A stretch of 36,833 nt of DNA from NCBI GenBank assembly GCA_944389785.1, contig CALXNP010000014.1, positions 1 to 36,833 of the forward strand, given 5' to 3'. How positions within the stretch are numbered: the stretch's first letter is position 1; each line of letters starts with the position of its first letter. Shown here piece by piece: positions 19,793 through 28,404 of the stretch. The DNA comes from an uncultured Anaerobiospirillum sp. Lineage in GTDB: Bacteria > Pseudomonadota > Gammaproteobacteria > Enterobacterales > Succinivibrionaceae. The translations under genes were made by a program, and so were the position numbers. The notes under the pieces were generated by a model. That model was not told the origin of the DNA. It ran no database searches and saw nothing but the letters and a program-made list of their open reading frames with translations.

Positions 19793-22192
19793 TTAGAAAA
19801 TACCATTATTTGCATCTGTTGTTTTTTCATCCTGTTGTTGAGTGATAAAGATAGAGTTTGGTAATACATAATCACTAATACCGTTTAAAGTCTTCATACT
19901 AACCTCAGCAGGTTTGTTGTACATTAATTCAGGTACATCTTGTTGTGATTTTTTTATAAATTGAGCAAAAATAGGTAAAGCACTATAAGCTCCACCTTCA
20001 GGACCTTTGGTTACTGAATAACCTAAATTTCTATCATTATCAAAACCCATCCAAGATGTAACTACTATGCTTTTAGTAAAACCAGAGAACCATGCATCAT
20101 GCACTTTATTAGTAGTACCAGTTTTACCATGTAAGTCTTTTCTTTGTGTATATTGGGCAGCTCTGCCACCTGTACCATAGTAATTTTTTTGAATACCTAC
20201 ACCACCATAAATATTGCTACGTAATAGATCTGTCATAATAAAAGCATGACCTTTAGACAAGATAGGTTTAGGACCATCAGTAGCTACATAGCCATCTTTA
20301 TAGATAAGTTTAGTATCATTAATTACATAATTTTCATCGTTTTCACTTAAAACAGGATAATTATTTTGATAAATAATTTGCCCATCCTTTTCAATACGAT
20401 CAATTAAATAAGGTTCAATTAAATAACCACCATTGGCAAATACTGCATAACTTGCCGCAAGTTGCAGTGGTGTTACTTCTACAGAACCTAAAGCCATTGC
20501 TTCACTTTGTTGGAAAGCTGGAATTTCAATGTTAAATTTCTTTAAATGAGTTACAAAATTTTCTACACCAACTTGGCGAATAATACGTATGGTTACTGCA
20601 TTTTTAGATTTAGCTAAAGCTTCACGCATGGTCATAATACCATCAAAGCGATTAGGAGAATTACGTGGCTCCCACCATTTTTGAGAACCAGGATCCCAAG
20701 ATTTAATTGGTAAATCATTAAAGGCAGAATTAACAGTGATGCCTTTAGCTAGAGCAGCTGAGTATAAAAATGGTTTAAAATTAGAGCCAGTTTGACGTAA
20801 AGACTGTACAGTACGGTTAAATTTACTTTTAGCAAAGTCAAAGCCTCCAACCATAGCCTTAATTTGTGAGCTCCATGGGTCTATAGCTACTAGAGCAGCC
20901 TCAACTTCAGGCACTTGACCTATTATTTGTTTTTGTGTGTCTTCATCTATATATGTATAAATTACATCTAATGGTTTAAATAATTCACTAGGTAATTTAG
21001 GAGATGGGCCTTGGGAACTATCTGTTTTAAATGGGCGTAAATAGTTCATAGCCTCCCAAGGTAAAGTTTTTTCTTTAAGATCATAATCGTAAATATTGAT
21101 GCTTTTATTTTCATCATCAACACTTAGAACGATAGCAGGTTTTAAATACTCATAATCATTGTTTTTATTTAAATACTCAACTAAATAATCAGCGGTTAAA
21201 ACAAAGTCCTTTCTATCTTGTAAATTCTCTTTAACACCTTTATAACCATGACGCTTATCATAAGCCATAACTCCATTAAATACAGATTTTTGAGCTATTT
21301 CTTGATAATTTGACAAAATGGTTGTATAAACTTTAATACCATCAGTGTAAGCTTGTTCACCTAATTTATCTATGACAAATTTACGAGCTTCTTCTGCTAC
21401 ATATTGAGCATTCACATCAACAGGAGTTTGATGATAAAAAGTTTTATAGGGCTCATTGTCAGCTGCTTCAAATTCAGCTTGAGTAATAAAGCCTAGATCT
21501 AACATTCTTTTTAGTACAAGATGACGTCTGTCTTTAGAACGTTCTGGATGAGAGATAGGATTCAATGTAGATGGAGCTTTTGGTAAACCAGCTATAGTTG
21601 CCATTTGTCCTAAGGTTAAGTCTTTTAGATCGACTCCATAATATACTTGGGCAGCTGCAGCTACTCCATAAGAACGGTGGCCTAGAGCAATTTTATTTAA
21701 ATACATCTCAAAGATTTCATCTTTGGTTAATACTTGCTCCATACGCCATGAAATAAAAATTTCTTTTAATTTTCTTTTTATAGTTTTTTCACGAGTTAAA
21801 TAAAAATTACGAGCAACTTGTTGAGTAATAGTACTTGCACCCTGTGAGGCTTGTGCATTTGATATAGCAACTACAGTAGCTCTTAAAATACCAATAGGAT
21901 CGATACCAGAATGCTCATAAAAACGTGAGTCTTCAATAGCTAAAAAAGCTTGCTTGAGCTTAAGTGGAATATCTTCAAAATTCATAGGTATTCTTTTGTG
22001 TTCACCAAACTCACCTATTAGTTTATTATCTGCTGTATAAATTTGCATAGGTGTCTCAAAACTTACATCCTTAAGCTCTGTTACATCTGGCAAATCCGAC
22101 AAAGCATTATAGTAGATAGCTGCAACCGCAGCACCTCCCATAGCCACACTAAATAAGACGAACCAAAATAAGAATTTTATGTATTTAAACAT
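19793..22192 (-). CDS. mrcA: Penicillin-binding protein 1A (bifunctional peptidoglycan synthase)
   Basis: Polymerises and cross-links peptidoglycan. With ATG at 22192 it has 799 residues and begins MFKYIKFLFWFVLF like E. coli PBP1A (850). The frame stays open 38 codons upstream, but that part is not family-like, so I excluded it. AGG lies 9 nt before the ATG. A signal anchor covers about 6-28. The GT51 glycosyltransferase has catalytic Glu87 in AIEDSRFYEH and then ASQGASTITQQVARNF. The transpeptidase has Ser470 in TGSNFKP, SKN at 529 and KTGT at 690. It is divergent from aroK, the conserved gammaproteobacterial arrangement, though the hof genes in between are missing. Confidence 0.96.
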   Translation of the reverse strand: MFKYIKFLFWFVLFSVAMGGAAVAAIYYNALSDLPDVTELKDVSFETPMQIYTADNKLIGEFGEHKRIPMNFEDIPLKLKQAFLAIEDSRFYEHSGIDPIGILRATVVAISNAQASQGASTITQQVARNFYLTREKTIKRKLKEIFISWRMEQVLTKDEIFEMYLNKIALGHRSYGVAAAAQVYYGVDLKDLTLGQMATIAGLPKAPSTLNPISHPERSKDRRHLVLKRMLDLGFITQAEFEAADNEPYKTFYHQTPVDVNAQYVAEEARKFVIDKLGEQAYTDGIKVYTTILSNYQEIAQKSVFNGVMAYDKRHGYKGVKENLQDRKDFVLTADYLVEYLNKNNDYEYLKPAIVLSVDDENKSINIYDYDLKEKTLPWEAMNYLRPFKTDSSQGPSPKLPSELFKPLDVIYTYIDEDTQKQIIGQVPEVEAALVAIDPWSSQIKAMVGGFDFAKSKFNRTVQSLRQTGSNFKPFLYSAALAKGITVNSAFNDLPIKSWDPGSQKWWEPRNSPNRFDGIMTMREALAKSKNAVTIRIIRQVGVENFVTHLKKFNIEIPAFQQSEAMALGSVEVTPLQLAASYAVFANGGYLIEPYLIDRIEKDGQIIYQNNYPVLSENDENYVINDTKLIYKDGYVATDGPKPILSKGHAFIMTDLLRSNIYGGVGIQKNYYGTGGRAAQYTQRKDLHGKTGTTNKVHDAWFSGFTKSIVVTSWMGFDNDRNLGYSVTKGPEGGAYSALPIFAQFIKKSQQDVPELMYNKPAEVSMKTLNGISDYVLPNSIFITQQQDEKTTDANNGIF

Positions 22193-22361
22193 GCTATAAA
22201 ACCTAAAAAAATTTAATTTATAATACTTTAGGGTGTAAAAAGCTCTATGATTTAATGCATAATGATGTAAATATATTTCATGTATAAAAATACAGCATTT
22301 TATCAAAAATTTAAAGCATGTTAGAATTAATCTAGCATAATTATTTAATTAAGGTCTAATC

Positions 22362-22898
22362 GTGGATACATTTAAATTAGAAAAACCAATAGCTTTAGTT
22401 GGACCAATGGGGGCAGGTAAGTCCACATTAATGCGTTTATTGTCTCAAACATTGCAGCTTGATGCTATTGATGTAGATTGTAAAATAGAGGAATTTGCAC
22501 ACAAAAAAATCAGTGATATTTTCAAAGAAGATGGTGAGGAGTATTTTCGTAATTTAGAAAGCGATACTTTAAAGTATTGTTTAGATTGTGCACAAATTAT
22601 AGCTACAGGTGGTGGTATTATTGGCAGAGAAAAAAATCGTCTATTATTAAAAGAAGCTTTTGTAATTTATCTTTATACTCCAATAGAACTTCAATATCAA
22701 AGAACTTTGGTAAATAATGATAGACCAATGTTGGAGGTAACAGATAGATTACAAAGATTAAAAGATCTTTTTACAGTAAGACACCCTCTTTATCAAAGTG
22801 TTAGTGACATTGTTATTGATACTAGTTTGTATGATGCAAAAGGTTGTGTTGCTCTTATTATTGATCTATTAGGTAAGCATAAAATTTTACATAGTTAA
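22362..22898 (+). CDS. aroK: Shikimate kinase (GTG start)
   Basis: Phosphorylates shikimate at the 3-hydroxyl in aromatic amino acid synthesis. The P-loop is GPMGAGKST (14-22), shikimate-binding Asp and Arg lie in the following region (DVDCKIEE, EEYFRNLE), GGGIIG comes at about 84-89 and a lid NNDRPML at about 121-127. The start is GTG with AAGG 8 nt upstream; no ATG lies nearby. 178 residues fit AroK (173). It is first in the aroK-aroB-damX-rpe-gph-trpS cluster, with aroB 10 nt downstream. Confidence 0.95.
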   Translation: MDTFKLEKPIALVGPMGAGKSTLMRLLSQTLQLDAIDVDCKIEEFAHKKISDIFKEDGEEYFRNLESDTLKYCLDCAQIIATGGGIIGREKNRLLLKEAFVIYLYTPIELQYQRTLVNNDRPMLEVTDRLQRLKDLFTVRHPLYQSVSDIVIDTSLYDAKGCVALIIDLLGKHKILHS

Positions 22899-22908
22899 AG
22901 GATATAAT

Positions 22909-23997
22909 ATGGAACAAATTAAGGTGGAGCTAAAAAATTACAGTTACAATATTCATATCGGTAAGAATTTAGATTATGTAGCTTTAATTTTACAAAATAC
23001 AGATAAGAAAGATTTTTTAATAGTTACTAATGAAACTATAGCTCCTTTATATTTAGATAGATTACAAAATTCCTTAAAAGCAGCAGGTAAACACGTAAAT
23101 AGTCTTATTTTAAATGACGGTGAACAATACAAAACTATGGACTCTTATATGGCTATTATGACTCGCCTTTTAGAGCTCTCATATGGTAGAGATTGTGTGC
23201 TTATTGCTCTAGGTGGTGGTGTGATTGGCGATATTACTGGTTTTGCTGCTTCTTGTTATCAAAGAGGCGTTGCTTATATTCAAATACCTACAACACTATT
23301 AGCTATGGTTGATTCTTCTGTTGGTGGTAAAACAGCAATTAATCATCCTTTAGGCAAAAATATGATAGGTTCTTTTTATCAACCTTTATGTGTACTTGCA
23401 GATATTGATGTTTTAAAGACATTAGCTGTACAGGAGTTAATTGCTGGTTTAGGTGAAGTTGTTAAATATGGTCTTATCTTGGATAAAGATTTTTATGAAT
23501 ATTTAAAAATTAATATTCAAAAGGTTTTTGAATATAATGAAACAACTTTAAATTATATAATTAAGCGATGCTGTGAGCTTAAAGCTTATGTAGTAGCAGC
23601 TGATGAAAAAGAAAATTCTTTACGAGCTATTTTAAATTTTGGACATACCTTTGGACATGCTGTTGAAACTCATTTAGGCTATGGTAAGATGCTTCATGGC
23701 CAGGCTGTAGGCTTAGGCATGGCTATTGCTGTTAGCTTATGTAAAAATAGAAAATTATTATCTAAGCAAGAGTGTGATGATATTTATCAGCTGTTAAAGC
23801 AAGCCAAATTACCTACAGATATACCACAAAGTATGAGTGGCAGTGATTTTATTACTCACATGCGTCATGATAAGAAAGTTAAAGCAGGAGTAATTCGTTA
23901 TGTATTGCTTGAGCGTATAGGTACTGCTTTTATTGCTCAAGATGTAAGTGATGATGAGGTTATTTCTTTAATTGATAGCTTAAAATCTAATTCATAG
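22909..23997 (+). CDS. aroB: 3-dehydroquinate synthase
   Basis: Makes 3-dehydroquinate from DAHP using NAD+ and a divalent metal, the second shikimate step. The 362 residues match AroB: NDGEQYKT, ALGGGVIGDITGFAASCYQRG, QIPTTLLAMVDSSVGGKTAIN and NMIGSFYQP. The metal ligands are Glu in GLGEVVKYG and the histidines in NFGHTFGHAVE and LHGQAVGLGM. AAAGGA precedes the ATG. It follows aroK by 10 nt and is followed by damX after 33 nt. Confidence 0.97.
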   Translation: MEQIKVELKNYSYNIHIGKNLDYVALILQNTDKKDFLIVTNETIAPLYLDRLQNSLKAAGKHVNSLILNDGEQYKTMDSYMAIMTRLLELSYGRDCVLIALGGGVIGDITGFAASCYQRGVAYIQIPTTLLAMVDSSVGGKTAINHPLGKNMIGSFYQPLCVLADIDVLKTLAVQELIAGLGEVVKYGLILDKDFYEYLKINIQKVFEYNETTLNYIIKRCCELKAYVVAADEKENSLRAILNFGHTFGHAVETHLGYGKMLHGQAVGLGMAIAVSLCKNRKLLSKQECDDIYQLLKQAKLPTDIPQSMSGSDFITHMRHDKKVKAGVIRYVLLERIGTAFIAQDVSDDEVISLIDSLKSNS

Positions 23998-24030
23998 TAC
24001 AATAACGAGGTTTCAACCATAGGTATTGTT

Positions 24031-25914
24031 ATGGAAATAGGATCAACAAAATTATTAGATAGTCAGCAAAAATTTGTAACTACTATTGTTAATAAGATTT
24101 TATCTAGTAGTGCTTTTGTACTATTAAGTGGTGATAGTGGTTCAGGACGTTCTACCATCTGTGAGCAAGTGGTAAATGATACAGATGGTAAGGCCCAAAC
24201 CATTTTTATTCCTTGCCATAAGGATATGTCTATTATTAGACTACGAGAACTGTTTTTACAGCAGCTAGTACCTAATGCTAAATTTGATACTAAAATTAAT
24301 ATGGCAGATGTGCTTGCTAAAAGTAATATTCCTTATAAGCAAAAAATTTTAGTAGTAGTTGATGACTGTGACAGTGTTGTATCATCTTTTTTTGAAGAAT
24401 TAAAAGCTTTATATGAGCATAACTTGGGACAAAATCGTTATTTTTTCTTGGTTGTGGGACATAATCTGTGGGTGCAAACTAGATTAAATAGTGTTACAGG
24501 CAAAGGCAGTGAGCTTACAGTTATGGAAATTCCAAAACTTGAGTTGCAAGAAGCTATGATTTTTGCCAAGCAAGTGTTATCAAATAAAGGTGCTTTAGAA
24601 GTTTATAGTTTGTTAGAAAAGAAATTGCCAAAATTATTAAGTACTTGTAATGGCAATATTTCAAACATTATTAATTTAACGGAGATGCTCATGAAAGACC
24701 CTAATAGTGTTTTAAAAAATGTAAAAGCAACAGCTTCAGGTGCTAAGCTTAATACTGCAAATATACCAAAAGGTGCTAAAGTTGCTAAAAAGAGCAATTC
24801 TGCTGCTATCTTTATTTCCATTATTTGTATAGTTATTGTATTTGCTTGCTTAGTTCCTATTTTTATAGGTGGTGGCTTTAGCAATATGTTTTCAAGCAAT
24901 AGTGATAATAAAGAAGCATCAATCCAAACAAATAATGATGAATCAGCTAAGCTTTTATTAGACGATGGTCCTTTAAATGAAAAAGTACCATCTGGTTTTG
25001 AGGTAGAAGCTCCTGATGCAACTACAGAAAATCAAATGGTTTTAGATGGTCAAGTGTTAGAGGATATTGAAGCTAAAAATCCCAGGCAACAATTGGCAGG
25101 GGATGTAGCTAAAACAGCAAATACACAAACTAGTGCACAAGTTCATCCGCAAGAGCTTAATACTCAAAAGGATAATGTAACAATAGTAACTCGTGCTGAT
25201 AATGTAGTAAGAGCATCTTTAGCTCAAGAACAAGCTCAAACTTTGGCTATAGAACCTCCTATTAATGATAATGTAGCAGTGCCTTTAGTTATTCAAGAGC
25301 CAGATAGAGCATTAGAACCTGTAGGAACTGTAGAAAATAAAGTTGTAGCTCAAAATACTACAAAAGCTATAACTGAAAATAAACCTCAGGTTAAAGAAAA
25401 GCCTGCTGAAGTTAAACCTGTAGTTAAAGCTGAACCTAAAGCTGAGGTTAAAGCTCCTGTAAAGACAGAACCTAAAGCTCAAACAGTAGCTACAAATAAA
25501 CCAAGGACCTATGAAGTAATTTCATTAGCAGAAGAAGCAGCTAGAAAGAATGCTCAAAACACTCAAAACACTCAAAAAGCTCAAATTGTTAGCTCAAATA
25601 ATATTCAAAAGACAGGCAATGCAATTGAGGGTAGTCAAGATGAGCTCTTAAAAGCTAATGCTAATCACTATACTTTACAGCTAGTAGCTGCTTCAAATAG
25701 AGCTAATGTTGCAGCAGTAGCTTCTGGTTTAAATGGTAAGTATTGGATTTATCAAACAGTACGAAATAATCGTACAGTTTATGTTTTAGTTTATGGTAAT
25801 TATCTAAGTCAAACAGAAGCTACTAATGCTATTAAAACTTTACCAGCTCCTATTCAAAGAGGTAAGCCTTTTGCTAAACGTATTGGCACAATACAAGCAG
25901 ATATTAGAAGATAA
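24031..25914 (+). CDS. damX: DamX-like cell-division protein (ATPase-like domain, membrane helix, SPOR)
   Basis: A 627-residue protein with three parts. Residues 10-225 form an AAA/ExeA-like domain with a P-loop GDSGSGRST (34-42), where Arg40 replaces the usual Lys, and a Walker B stretch ILVVVDDCD (106-114). A single membrane helix covers about 258-280. A long Ala/Pro/Lys/Glu/Gln-rich linker follows with short repeats (VKPVVKAEPKAEVKAPVKTE-like, 455-482, and QNTQNTQ). A C-terminal SPOR domain (545-627) starts NHYTLQLVAAS and aligns with E. coli DamX. SPOR domains bind denuded glycan at the septum. E. coli DamX lacks the ATPase-like part, whereas some other gammaproteobacterial DamX proteins have one. 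dam, usually next, is missing; rpe starts 2 nt later. Confidence 0.9.
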   Translation: MEIGSTKLLDSQQKFVTTIVNKILSSSAFVLLSGDSGSGRSTICEQVVNDTDGKAQTIFIPCHKDMSIIRLRELFLQQLVPNAKFDTKINMADVLAKSNIPYKQKILVVVDDCDSVVSSFFEELKALYEHNLGQNRYFFLVVGHNLWVQTRLNSVTGKGSELTVMEIPKLELQEAMIFAKQVLSNKGALEVYSLLEKKLPKLLSTCNGNISNIINLTEMLMKDPNSVLKNVKATASGAKLNTANIPKGAKVAKKSNSAAIFISIICIVIVFACLVPIFIGGGFSNMFSSNSDNKEASIQTNNDESAKLLLDDGPLNEKVPSGFEVEAPDATTENQMVLDGQVLEDIEAKNPRQQLAGDVAKTANTQTSAQVHPQELNTQKDNVTIVTRADNVVRASLAQEQAQTLAIEPPINDNVAVPLVIQEPDRALEPVGTVENKVVAQNTTKAITENKPQVKEKPAEVKPVVKAEPKAEVKAPVKTEPKAQTVATNKPRTYEVISLAEEAARKNAQNTQNTQKAQIVSSNNIQKTGNAIEGSQDELLKANANHYTLQLVAASNRANVAAVASGLNGKYWIYQTVRNNRTVYVLVYGNYLSQTEATNAIKTLPAPIQRGKPFAKRIGTIQADIRR

Positions 25915-25916
25915 CT

Positions 25917-26627
25917 ATGGAGGAAAATAGGATCTTTGATCCTAATATTGTATTTATGAAAAAATATAGTTTTGCTGGATCGATTTTAAGTGCAGATCTA
26001 TTAAATCTTGAGCGTGATGTCACTGCTGCTATTGAAGCTGGTATTGATATTATTCATTTTGATGTTATGGATTTTCATTTTGTACCTAATTTAACTTTTG
26101 GACCTGCTTTTTTAAAAGCTTTACGCAAAAAATTTCCTGATACTATATTTGATGTGCATCTTATGGTTGATGATCTAACAGAAGCTATGGTCTATGAGTT
26201 TATTCAAGCTGGTGCCTCTTGGATATCTTTCCATCCAGAAGCAGTATTACATGTTGATAGAATGCTTAGCTTTATTAAATCGCATAATGTTAAAGCAGGT
26301 GTAGTGTTAAATCCTGCAACAGCACCACAATTTTTACGTTATCTATGGGATAAGCTTGATTTTATCTTAGTTATGACAGTAAATCCTGGCTTTGGCGGAC
26401 AAAAAATGATAGATGCTTGTTTACAAAAAGTTAGTGATATTAAAGCTATGGCTATAGAGGCTAAAAACAATGTCATTATTGAAGTAGATGGTGGTGTTGA
26501 TCCTTCAAATGTAGCCAGATGTATACAAGCAGGTGCTAATTGTTTTGTAGTTGGTAATGCATTTTTTGGACAAAAAGATAAAGCATTAGCTTTAGCTAAT
26601 TTGAATAAAGCTATTGAGGATTTATAA
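25917..26627 (+). CDS. rpe: Ribulose-phosphate 3-epimerase
   Basis: Interconverts ribulose 5-phosphate and xylulose 5-phosphate in the pentose phosphate pathway. The TIM-barrel motifs are present: GSILSADLL, IIHFDVMDFHFVPNLTFGP, FDVHLMV, MTVNPGFGGQK and IEVDGGVDP, which supply the metal-binding His and Asp residues. The first ATG (236 residues) lies 2 nt after the damX stop. An internal ATG at 25956 would give MKKYSFAGSIL, nearer the E. coli start and length (225), but it has no ribosome-binding site. I keep the first one with doubt. The stop is immediately adjacent to the gph ATG. Confidence 0.95.
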   Translation: MEENRIFDPNIVFMKKYSFAGSILSADLLNLERDVTAAIEAGIDIIHFDVMDFHFVPNLTFGPAFLKALRKKFPDTIFDVHLMVDDLTEAMVYEFIQAGASWISFHPEAVLHVDRMLSFIKSHNVKAGVVLNPATAPQFLRYLWDKLDFILVMTVNPGFGGQKMIDACLQKVSDIKAMAIEAKNNVIIEVDGGVDPSNVARCIQAGANCFVVGNAFFGQKDKALALANLNKAIEDL

Positions 26628-27302
26628 ATGACCATAAAGGCTTTAGTATTTGATTTAGATGGCACTTTAGCTAATACTGTAGGACAGCTGACAAAAGCTG
26701 TAAATGCTACTTTGATAAGCTTAAAACGTGAACCATTAGATTGTAAAGTTGTTGCTTTATATGTAGGTAATGGTTTAAATTACTTGTTAGCTAGAGCATT
26801 AAGTCGTGATTTTAATGTCAATTTAGATAATTTTGATAAAGACTTGCTTAATCAAGCTAGAGTTTATTTTAAAGAGCATTATGCTAAAGCTTTAGCTTAT
26901 GATTTTGAATTATATGATGATGTAGAAAGCTCACTAAAGTTTTTTAAAGAAAAAGGCTTAAAGCTTTTTGTACTATCTAATAAACCACATCAATTTGTAA
27001 TACCATTACTTGAGTATATGGGTATTAGTCAATATATTGATGAAGCATTAGGTTCTGAAGTTTTAGAGTATAAAAAACCAGATCCTAGAACTTTACAATA
27101 TCTGTTGGATAAGCATCATATACATAATGATGAAGCCATGATGGTAGGAGATAGTATTAATGATCTCTTATGTGCTATTAATGCTAAAGTTAAGAGTGTT
27201 ATTTTTACTTATGGTTATCATGGTAATGATGATGTTAGATCATTTAAAGCAGATTATATTTTTGATAAATTTATACAACTAAAACAGTTGTTTGAAGATT
27301 AG
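26628..27302 (+). CDS. gph: Phosphoglycolate phosphatase (HAD family)
   Basis: A 224-residue HAD hydrolase that removes 2-phosphoglycolate formed from DNA repair and metabolism. Motif I is FDLDGTLANT with nucleophile Asp9 and acid/base Asp11. Motif II is LFVLSNKP. Motifs III and IV are in YKKPDPRTL and MVGDSINDLL. Its start is directly adjacent to the rpe stop, so the two are coupled. The position between rpe and trpS supports Gph over other HAD phosphatases. Confidence 0.92.
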   Translation: MTIKALVFDLDGTLANTVGQLTKAVNATLISLKREPLDCKVVALYVGNGLNYLLARALSRDFNVNLDNFDKDLLNQARVYFKEHYAKALAYDFELYDDVESSLKFFKEKGLKLFVLSNKPHQFVIPLLEYMGISQYIDEALGSEVLEYKKPDPRTLQYLLDKHHIHNDEAMMVGDSINDLLCAINAKVKSVIFTYGYHGNDDVRSFKADYIFDKFIQLKQLFED

Positions 27303-27339
27303 TTATTATTAATTTATAGGCCATATAAAAAGGGCAATT

Positions 27340-28341
27340 ATGAGCAAAGAAGTTGTTTTTTCAGGTATACAACCATCAGGTGAATTATCTTTAGGTAATT
27401 ATATTGGTTCATTATCTAATTGGGTTAAAGTTCAAGATGATTATGATTGTATTTATTGTGTAGTAGATCAGCATGCTATTACAGTAAGACAAGATCCAAA
27501 ATTATTAAAAGAACGTACTTTAAATACTTTAGCTATTTTTTTAGCAAGTGGTATTGATCCAAATAAATGTACAATTTTTTTACAATCACATGTACCATGT
27601 CATGCAGAGTTAGGTTGGGCTTTGAATTGTTATACTCAGATTGGTGAGCTATCTCGTATGACACAATACAAGGATAAAGCTAAGCGTTATGCCAATAATC
27701 TAACTGCAGGTTTATTTAATTATCCTGTTTTAATGGCTGCTGATATTTTATTATATCAGACAAATAAGGTACCTGTAGGTGATGATCAAAAGCAGCATAT
27801 TGAACTTGCTCGTGATATAGCAGAGCGTTTTAATAGTCTTTATGGTCAAACTTTTACCATTCCTCAAGACATGATTGCAAAATCTGGATCACGTGTAATG
27901 AGTTTACAAGAGCCTAGCAAAAAGATGTCAAAATCAGATGATAATGATAATAATGTTATTAGAATGCTAGAAGATCCAAAAGCCATTGTAAAAAAGATAA
28001 AGAAAGCTGTAACAGATAGTGATGATCCGCCTGTTGTTAGATATGATGTAGAGAATAAAAAAGGTGTATCTAACTTACTTGAACTTATGTCAGTAGCTAC
28101 TAATACTTCAATTGCTGATTTAGAAAAGCATTTTGAAGGTAAGATGTATGGACACTTTAAAACAGAAGTAGCAGATGCTATTGTTGCTATGTTAGAGCCT
28201 ATTCAAGAGCGCTATAAGCAAATTAGACAAGATGAAGCTTATATGAGAGAAATCTTTAAGATCGGTGCTGATAAAGCAAGAGCAAGAGCTCAAGTTACTT
28301 TAAATGATGTGTATGACAAAATAGGTTTTGTTTTACCGTAA
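27340..28341 (+). CDS. trpS: Tryptophanyl-tRNA synthetase
   Basis: Class I synthetase that charges tRNA-Trp, 333 residues. The HIGH-equivalent motif is SLGN within [16 protein letters not shown] (17-20), and KMSKS is at 195-199. MAADILLY and [20 protein letters not shown] are typical. It lies 37 nt after gph and ends the aroK-to-trpS cluster at a strong terminator. Confidence 0.97.
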   Translation: MSKEVVFSGIQPSGELSLGNYIGSLSNWVKVQDDYDCIYCVVDQHAITVRQDPKLLKERTLNTLAIFLASGIDPNKCTIFLQSHVPCHAELGWALNCYTQIGELSRMTQYKDKAKRYANNLTAGLFNYPVLMAADILLYQTNKVPVGDDQKQHIELARDIAERFNSLYGQTFTIPQDMIAKSGSRVMSLQEPSKKMSKSDDNDNNVIRMLEDPKAIVKKIKKAVTDSDDPPVVRYDVENKKGVSNLLELMSVATNTSIADLEKHFEGKMYGHFKTEVADAIVAMLEPIQERYKQIRQDEAYMREIFKIGADKARARAQVTLNDVYDKIGFVLP

Positions 28342-28348
28342 AAATAGC

Positions 28349-28383
28349 AAACAAGCTTATGTGTTAATTACATAAGCTTGTTT
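28349..28383. terminator. Bidirectional terminator between trpS and pyrC
   Basis: Perfect 14-bp stem (arms 28349-28362 and 28370-28383) with a 7-nt loop between convergent genes. A U-run follows on the minus strand (GCTATTTTTAC), and TTT AAATTTT follows on the plus strand. Confidence 0.85.
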
Positions 28384-28404
28384 AAATTTTAGTTTAAAAA
28401 ATTA

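Noticed and set aside
22193-22306. N-terminal extension of mrcA to an upstream ATG
   Set aside because: The added 38 residues do not resemble PBP1A, and the start at 22192 matches the family N-terminus and has an AGG upstream.
24603-24899. 98-codon minus-strand frame inside damX
   Set aside because: It is the complement of the linker and membrane helix of DamX, with no start signal.
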